Part shown: piece after piece, positions 32,118 to 36,161 of the stretch
Position numbering within the stretch: position 1 is the first letter of the stretch
Layout of the letters: each line of letters begins with the position of its first letter
Source: Candidatus Hodarchaeota archaeon
Lineage (GTDB): Archaea; Asgardarchaeota; Heimdallarchaeia; Hodarchaeales; Hodarchaeaceae
Direction: 5' to 3'
NCBI GenBank assembly: GCA_016840035.1
Contig: JAEOTC010000164.1
Coordinates: 1 to 36,161 of the forward strand
DNA length: 36,161 bases
Translations under genes and position numbers: made by a program
The notes under the pieces: generated by a model
Database searches by the model: none
What the model was told of the DNA's origin: nothing
The model's input: the letters and a program-made list of their open reading frames with translations, nothing else

Positions 32118-33749
32118 ATGACACTTCTTGAGTATCGTCAAAAAACTATCGACAAAATGAGCGAGCAGACGTACGATCTCCTTGTGATAGGAGGTGGAAT
32201 AACAGGAGCAGGTATTGCACGCGATGCAGCTCTCCGGGGTCTCTCCGTAGCATTAGTAGAAAAAGCAGATTTTGGATACGGAACAAGTAGTGGTTCCTCT
32301 AAGCTAGTACATGCAGGTCTTCGCTATATTGGTCAAAAAGAGTTTCGACTTGTGCGTGAGGCATCTATTGAACGTAAAAAAATCTTAGAAATGGCTCCCC
32401 ATATTACTAGACCAATAAAATTTCTTGTGCCATTACATTCAGACACGATTCTGACAAAGAACAGGCTACGATTGGCAATATGGCTGTATGATATCTTAGC
32501 GAATTTTAGAAACTATACTTTTCATAAGATTTTTAATCCTGTTAAAGCTAAAAAGCTATTACCCAGTCCTATTCGTGAAACTAACTTTCAAGGAGCGGCT
32601 TTATACGGGGATGGTCATATGGATGACGCTCGTTTGACTCTCGAGGTAATCTTATCGGCTGAAAAAGCTGGTGCAGATGTATTGAATTATTGTTCTGCTG
32701 AAGATTTTCAAACTCAAAGTTCAGAGGGGATTGATATTGTAACAATGCGTAACCAAACTAACAAGCAGGTTTTTACGGTTCAAACGAAAACTTTAGTACT
32801 TGCATGCGGACATTGGAGTGATAAATTAATCAGTCAAATTGATTCTTCATTCTCTTCTTGGGTACGTCCAACAAAAGGAGTACATCTAATTACGAGAAGA
32901 TTCTATCACGAGGATTATGCTGTAGTCATTCCCGTTGATGATGGAAGAATAATTTTCATTGTACCATTTGGTGAGGATCAGCTGGTTGGGACAACAGACA
33001 CTGATTATACAGAAGATTTTGATTATGTTCCAGTGACAGAGGAAGATGTACATTATTTGATAGATGCGGTTAATTTTTTGTTCCCGGGCTCTCTTACAGA
33101 GGAGGATGTTCTTAGTGCTTATTCAGGGATACGTCCATTAATAGTTTCTGATCCTACTAAATCAGAATCAGACGTTTCTCGTAATCATGAGATTCGAATG
33201 ATTAGACCAAATACTTTCGCTATAGTAGGAGGAAAATATACCACCTATAGGGCTATGGCAAAGGAAATGGTGGATAAAATTGCTAGAGTACTGGAGAAGA
33301 AAGGGAAGTGTAGCACTGACAAGGTTCCAATTAACGGTTGGATTTCAACAAAACGTATTGGATGGGAGGCTTGGTCTCGTATTGCCTGTGAAAATATGAT
33401 GATTCGTTACAAGTTACCAGAACAGGTTGCGAAACATCTGCTAAGGTATGGGAATAATTACATCAAGCTACTTGAAGATATAAAAGAGGAACCGCAATCG
33501 ATGGAATTAATTTCAAAACTACGGCCGTATATTTTTGGAGAAATCAAGTATTCTGTTAAGTTTGAGAAAGCAGTCACATTACAAGATATTTTATTCCGAC
33601 GAACACAAATCCAATTATCATTTGAACAGGGACTAGATTCGGTTGATGCCATTGCTCAATATATGGGTAAGTTGTTAGGATGGTCACCAGCAGAACTAGC
33701 AAAAGAAATTGATGATTATAAGAAAGCGTTGGTCTGGGTTAAGAAATAA
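32118..33749 (+). CDS. glpD: FAD-dependent glycerol-3-phosphate dehydrogenase (GlpD type)
   Basis: Oxidises sn-glycerol 3-phosphate to dihydroxyacetone phosphate and passes electrons to the quinone pool at the membrane. Motifs: FAD-binding GGGITGAGIARDAALRG (from residue 25), YGTSSGSSKLVHAGLRYI, GDGHMDDARL, VGTTDTDY, and the C-terminal DAO_C segment with YSGIRPLI before it and LQDILFRRTQIQL in it. The 543-aa length fits GlpD/GlpA without the GlpB/C partners. ATG 32118 is preferred over GTG 32109, which together with following bases (GTGATT) looks like the ribosome site. It most resembles bacterial GlpD, so transfer is plausible. tatD lies 25 bases upstream and may be cotranscribed. Confidence 0.93.
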   Translation: MTLLEYRQKTIDKMSEQTYDLLVIGGGITGAGIARDAALRGLSVALVEKADFGYGTSSGSSKLVHAGLRYIGQKEFRLVREASIERKKILEMAPHITRPIKFLVPLHSDTILTKNRLRLAIWLYDILANFRNYTFHKIFNPVKAKKLLPSPIRETNFQGAALYGDGHMDDARLTLEVILSAEKAGADVLNYCSAEDFQTQSSEGIDIVTMRNQTNKQVFTVQTKTLVLACGHWSDKLISQIDSSFSSWVRPTKGVHLITRRFYHEDYAVVIPVDDGRIIFIVPFGEDQLVGTTDTDYTEDFDYVPVTEEDVHYLIDAVNFLFPGSLTEEDVLSAYSGIRPLIVSDPTKSESDVSRNHEIRMIRPNTFAIVGGKYTTYRAMAKEMVDKIARVLEKKGKCSTDKVPINGWISTKRIGWEAWSRIACENMMIRYKLPEQVAKHLLRYGNNYIKLLEDIKEEPQSMELISKLRPYIFGEIKYSVKFEKAVTLQDILFRRTQIQLSFEQGLDSVDAIAQYMGKLLGWSPAELAKEIDDYKKALVWVKK

Positions 33750-33766
33750 GTTTCATCAAGGGAAAA

Positions 33767-34381
33767 TTACAAAGTATTTGCGAAGGAGTATTTTTCTGCA
33801 TAGACAATGAACATCCAGATTACTTCTCTTGCCGATAATGGATTACCTTTAGATGCTTCTGTATTTAGCTCATAAACAAGCTCATTATGAGCCTTAATTT
33901 CGTTTAGGGTTTTTTTTCGTTCCTCAATGATCGTTTGAATTACCAAAGAAGATCCTTTTCCTATTCCTGGACATGTATTCACAGAGTCTTTTGCCCAGAA
34001 GAAAGGATTTTCAGTTTGATCCTCAAGGAACGCGATTGGATAATTTCTACATGCGCGAGGCCGGGAATTATATATAGAACAATTTGGTTTCATGTAAAAA
34101 GTACAATTTTGCCCATTAATCTTCCGTAGTCCTGGAATTATTTCTCCATCTGACGTTTTAATTGATGAAAGGACAAGTTTTTTCCGCAATTCAGAGCTTA
34201 GATTATCCTCGACTCTATAAAATGTGAGCTTTTTGAGAAGATACTCAAAATCTTGTTCTAATCCAAGATAAATGTGGAATATATCTACAAAAGTGGTAGT
34301 CACAATAATCTTCGGATCACAACAACAATGCCCACTTTGTTGACATTGGAAGCAAAGTTTTTGATCTGTATTATTGCTCAA
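33767..34381 (-). CDS. YkgJ-family Cys-cluster protein
   Basis: 204-aa member of the YkgJ zinc/iron-chelating group. The cluster residues are CFQCQQSGHCCCDPK near the N-terminus, then NCTFYMKPNCSIYNSRPRAC with the family's RPxxCRxYP ending, and a later CPGIG. The C-terminal third is helical. Function in the family is unclear (metal binding, possible Fe-S). The start is TTG 34381, overlapping the stop of the zinc-ribbon gene as TTGA, so the two are translationally coupled. It converges with glpD. Confidence 0.85.
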   Translation of the reverse strand: MSNNTDQKLCFQCQQSGHCCCDPKIIVTTTFVDIFHIYLGLEQDFEYLLKKLTFYRVEDNLSSELRKKLVLSSIKTSDGEIIPGLRKINGQNCTFYMKPNCSIYNSRPRACRNYPIAFLEDQTENPFFWAKDSVNTCPGIGKGSSLVIQTIIEERKKTLNEIKAHNELVYELNTEASKGNPLSAREVIWMFIVYAEKYSFANTL

Positions 34382-34560
34382 TACCGATCTTCCTCCAGTG
34401 GAACGTCATAATTACAATTTTTACAGTATATTCGCGTAAATCTCTGTTCACTTAACGGATCCAGATACGTTTCCATAATAAACGGCTCCTTACATTTCCC
34501 ACAGCGCTCTTTAATCTCTTCAACTTTTATTCGGACCCCAAGCGGTGGATTTTCTGCCAT
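34378..34560 (-). CDS. Small zinc-ribbon protein (60 aa)
   Basis: Begins at ATG 34560 (MAENPPLG), with GAGTGAT about seven bases upstream; a GTG at 34572 is in frame but is part of that site. Two CxxC pairs, ERCGKCKEP and IYCKNCNYD, are spaced about 25 residues apart and define a single zinc ribbon. No recognisable family beyond that. Its stop is fused to the start of the YkgJ-like gene (TTGA), suggesting a joint function. Confidence 0.7.
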   Translation of the reverse strand: MAENPPLGVRIKVEEIKERCGKCKEPFIMETYLDPLSEQRFTRIYCKNCNYDVPLEEDRY

Positions 34561-34621
34561 ACGGGCTATCACTCTGAGCGTTTTGTTTAATTTATCCCTT
34601 TTATCCTAAAGAGGAGCAGTT

Positions 34622-34731
34622 TAGAGAGAAAAACTCTTCTTATACTCTCTTTAATCGGTGACTAATAAACCATTATTTCAAAAGCGAGCTGTTTTGAAAT
34701 AGAATAACAGAAGACTCTGACGAGAGAGTCA
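34622..34731 (-). other. Cluster of inverted repeats downstream of eS17
   Basis: Between eS17 and the zinc-ribbon gene lie a perfect 10-base inverted repeat TATTTCAAAA/TTTTGAAATA with an 8-base loop (34674-34701), a 6-base GACTCT/AGAGTC stem (34713-34730), and a weaker AGAGAG/CTCTCT pair (34623-34650). They could be the eS17 terminator, a structured leader of the zinc-ribbon message, or a small RNA. Confidence 0.4.
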
Positions 34732-34793
34732 CTGGAAAGAATTCTAAAAAATTTAAATGCAATAATTGGTCCTTTTAAAAAAGAAAAATTCGG

Positions 34794-35009
34794 TTAATCC
34801 TCATAGGACTCTTCACGGAGTTTTTTAAGTTTCAATTGATGCGTAACATACCCTGCAATCTGATTCCTTAATCTTTTCGAGTGGATTTTAGCCACTTTCG
34901 AAACAATGTCTTTATTATGCTCAAATGAATCAGGAGATAAATGTTCTTCATATTCTTTAACGATTTCACGGGAAATAACTTTTACTGCGGATGTTCGGAC
35001 TTTGCCCAT
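34794..35009 (-). CDS. rps17e: Ribosomal protein eS17
   Basis: Small-subunit protein found in archaea and eukaryotes, absent from bacteria. The sequence MGKVRTSAVKVISREIVKEY, followed by SFEHNKDIVSKVAKIHSKRL and LRNQIAGYVTHQLK, matches the eS17 family almost throughout. ATG 35009 gives the standard MGKVR start of 71 residues and has AGGAT about 10 bases upstream; ATG 35018 would put it too close to that site. A TATA-like TTTAAAAA lies near 35105-35112. Confidence 0.95.
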   Translation of the reverse strand: MGKVRTSAVKVISREIVKEYEEHLSPDSFEHNKDIVSKVAKIHSKRLRNQIAGYVTHQLKLKKLREESYED

Positions 35010-35032
35010 ATTTTTCATTATCCTACTGAGTA

Positions 35033-35072
35033 ACTCTTCTAATACCTACACCTTAGTTATGATTAGAAGAGT
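35033..35072 (-). promoter_or_regulatory. Perfect 11-base inverted repeat in the putative eS17 leader
   Basis: ACTCTTCTAAT at 35033-35043 and ATTAGAAGAGT at 35062-35072 are exact inverses with an 18-base loop. If transcription starts about 25 bases after the TATA-like element near 35109, this hairpin lies wholly in the 5' leader of eS17 and ends about 24 bases before the start codon. It could be a ribosomal-protein autoregulatory site or a DNA operator. Confidence 0.45.
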
Positions 35073-35155
35073 AATTACGCTTCTGGTAACGTTTACTCTA
35101 GAAATTTTTAAAGCTTTCAACTACTCATTTCACGAAATCCAGATCATCTAAATAT

Positions 35156-35452
35156 TCAGGGAGTTAAAGTAATTTTCTGTGTTTCTCTTAGCGTTGAAGA
35201 CCTCATGGTTAAGCAAAGTTCTGTAGTCACTTTAGGTGATTTAATTACCCAGTTTAAAATGACAGTATTGCCTTCTAAAGTTGGAAGTTCAATAATAGGA
35301 TTTTGTTCGGGCTCAAAAATGAGTTTTGGAATGCCTGAAATTTCAAATTTTATTTCTCGGAGGGGATCACAGTTTTTTGGCTGAGAGATTTCCCAAGAGA
35401 TTAAAATTCGGTTATCATAGAACTTCGACACCTCAGGTGAAGGGAATAGCAT
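35156..35452 (-). CDS. Small beta-rich protein next to the ESCRT-II-like gene
   Basis: 98-aa product I cannot assign. It is rich in alternating hydrophobic/polar stretches that predict beta strands (RILISWEIS, REIKFEISG, NTVILNWVIKS, TELCLTMRS), with no signal peptide, TM helix or metal motif; overall it suggests an Ig-like or adaptin-ear-like sandwich. ATG 35452 lies 23 bases after the stop of the truncated upstream gene, so the two probably share a message. No clear Shine-Dalgarno is visible. Confidence 0.6.
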   Translation of the reverse strand: MLFPSPEVSKFYDNRILISWEISQPKNCDPLREIKFEISGIPKLIFEPEQNPIIELPTLEGNTVILNWVIKSPKVTTELCLTMRSSTLRETQKITLTP

Positions 35453-35475
35453 AAGAGATTAAGCTTCCATTTTAG

Positions 35476-36161
35476 TCATTTTTTGAATCCTGGGAAGAAA
35501 ACTAGTTGCTCAGTTTTGTTATGAATACAAATCCGATTTGAGATGAGAATTTCTATTAAAGAAATGATGCGAGATTCATCCCAAGGGACTAATTGTCGAA
35601 TTAGAGAAATTGATATCTCACCATAATCACTAATCCCATCAGAAATCGCGGAAAGGAAAGTTCTAACTTCACTTGAGAGTGAAAATGGTTCAAAGATATA
35701 TCCTCCTTTCTCCGTGTGGATTATTCCTTCTTTTTTGAGAACATTGAGAGCCGTTTCAATATCTTGAATATCACACTGCCACCACGGTCGGTGCTTATGA
35801 AACAGTGAAGAAATTTTGTGAAGAGGAACTGATTCTAAGTTAACTCGTTGGTATGCCAATCCAAATGAAATAAGATCTGAGGCCAATCGCTGATAAAAAT
35901 CTGTTTTGCCTTTAAAATTCGGCCTTTTAAACAAAGAATCTGGTAAAAGAGACACAGGTAAATTTGAAGACAATTTCAAGTCTAATAAGTAAGTAGAAAA
36001 TTCCTGTGGAAAATAACCAATTTTGGAAGTTTCTTTTAATCCCTTAGTGAGTAGAGACTTCGCTTCTTTATCAGCTGAGTCAGAAATATTTTTTAATTTT
36101 GCAGCTAGTTTATCATGAAGCTCTTTACTTGATTTTGGATCTGGAATGAAGTTGACCTCCA
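35476..36161 (-). CDS. ESCRT-II Vps22/SNF8-like EAP30-domain protein (5' truncated by the window edge)
   Basis: The frame is open from the right edge (about 228 residues visible); a TTG at 35979 is not the true start because coding continues upstream. The visible part begins with a charged helix (KSSKELHDKLAALKL...ADKEAKSLLTKG). The EAP30-like tandem winged helices follow. Matches by eye to human SNF8 are DFYQRLASDLISFGLA against DFYYELGVQIIEVCLA, CDIQDIETALNVLKKEG against VSQDDLIRAIKKLKALG, GGYIFEP against GGTYLIQ, GEISISLIRQLVPWDESR against GYVTVSEIKASLKWETER, and VFFPGF against YWLPALF. ESCRT-II nucleates ESCRT-III on membranes; Asgard archaea are known to carry such homologues. A generic double-wHTH regulator is the alternative. 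Confidence 0.72.
   Translation of the reverse strand, partial: EVNFIPDPKSSKELHDKLAAKLKNISDSADKEAKSLLTKGLKETSKIGYFPQEFSTYLLDLKLSSNLPVSLLPDSLFKRPNFKGKTDFYQRLASDLISFGLAYQRVNLESVPLHKISSLFHKHRPWWQCDIQDIETALNVLKKEGIIHTEKGGYIFEPFSLSSEVRTFLSAISDGISDYGEISISLIRQLVPWDESRIISLIEILISNRICIHNKTEQLVFFPGFKK

Noticed and set aside
1..36161. CRISPR arrays, tRNA genes, insertion sequences, phage or integrase genes
   Set aside because: No regularly spaced repeats, cloverleaf patterns, transposase motifs or terminal inverted repeats were seen on either strand when reading the window.

Overview
This AT-rich window (my impression, not computed) is archaeal and most likely from an Asgard archaeon. The archaeal signs are leucyl-tRNA synthetase of archaeal type, proteasome alpha and beta subunits, a UbiA-type ether-lipid prenyltransferase, a geranylgeranyl-reductase-family flavoprotein, and ribosomal proteins eS17 and eS25. 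Shine-Dalgarno motifs of the GGTGA type recur. The Asgard signs are a Ras-superfamily GTPase in an operon with unknown partners, and, cut by the right edge, a protein that aligns well from memory with the EAP30 domain of ESCRT-II Vps22/SNF8. A quinone-type complex I points towards Heimdallarchaeia-like lineages, but that placement is inference.

Layout. 1-1.6 kb: the end of a winged-helix protein and a convergent B12-binding radical SAM enzyme. 1.86-12.6 kb: a compact 11-gene complex I operon, nuoA-B-C-D-H-I-J-K-L-M-N, without the NADH module nuoEFG. It is followed by a geranylgeranyl-reductase-like flavoprotein. 13.9-15.5 kb: a minus-strand pair, a tiny Cys-rich protein and a YdjM/DUF457-like membrane protein. 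15.66-17.3 kb: small GTPase, CxxC/winged-helix protein and a V4R/TRAPP-fold-like protein. 17.4-19.9 kb: UppP/BacA-like phosphatase, Hsp20 with a TATA-centred dyad in its promoter, and a putative winged-helix protein. 20.1-24.7 kb: LeuRS, then a proteasome beta-alpha operon ending in a hairpin terminator. 24.8-28.9 kb: metallophosphoesterase, cyclophilin-like protein, slipin, UbiA prenyltransferase and DUF554 protein. 29-33.7 kb: eS25, HD hydrolase, an unusual nucleotidyltransferase with a GluRS-N-like domain, TatD nuclease and FAD glycerol-3-phosphate dehydrogenase. 33.8-36.2 kb, all minus strand: YkgJ-like protein, zinc ribbon, eS17, a small beta-rich protein and the truncated ESCRT-II-like gene.

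How they fit together. Complex I, the flavoprotein (possibly acting on a quinone side chain) and glycerol-3-phosphate dehydrogenase suggest a membrane respiratory chain using quinone. The donor to complex I is not visible here. LeuRS, eS17, eS25, proteasome and Hsp20 are housekeeping genes. The most interesting uncharacterised items are the GTPase operon, the ESCRT-II-like gene with its small partner, the nucleotidyltransferase fusion, a three-fold 26-residue repeat in NuoL, and several promoter or leader structures. I saw no tRNA, rRNA, CRISPR array, insertion sequence or phage gene. Family assignments rest on motifs recognised by eye; no database search was possible.
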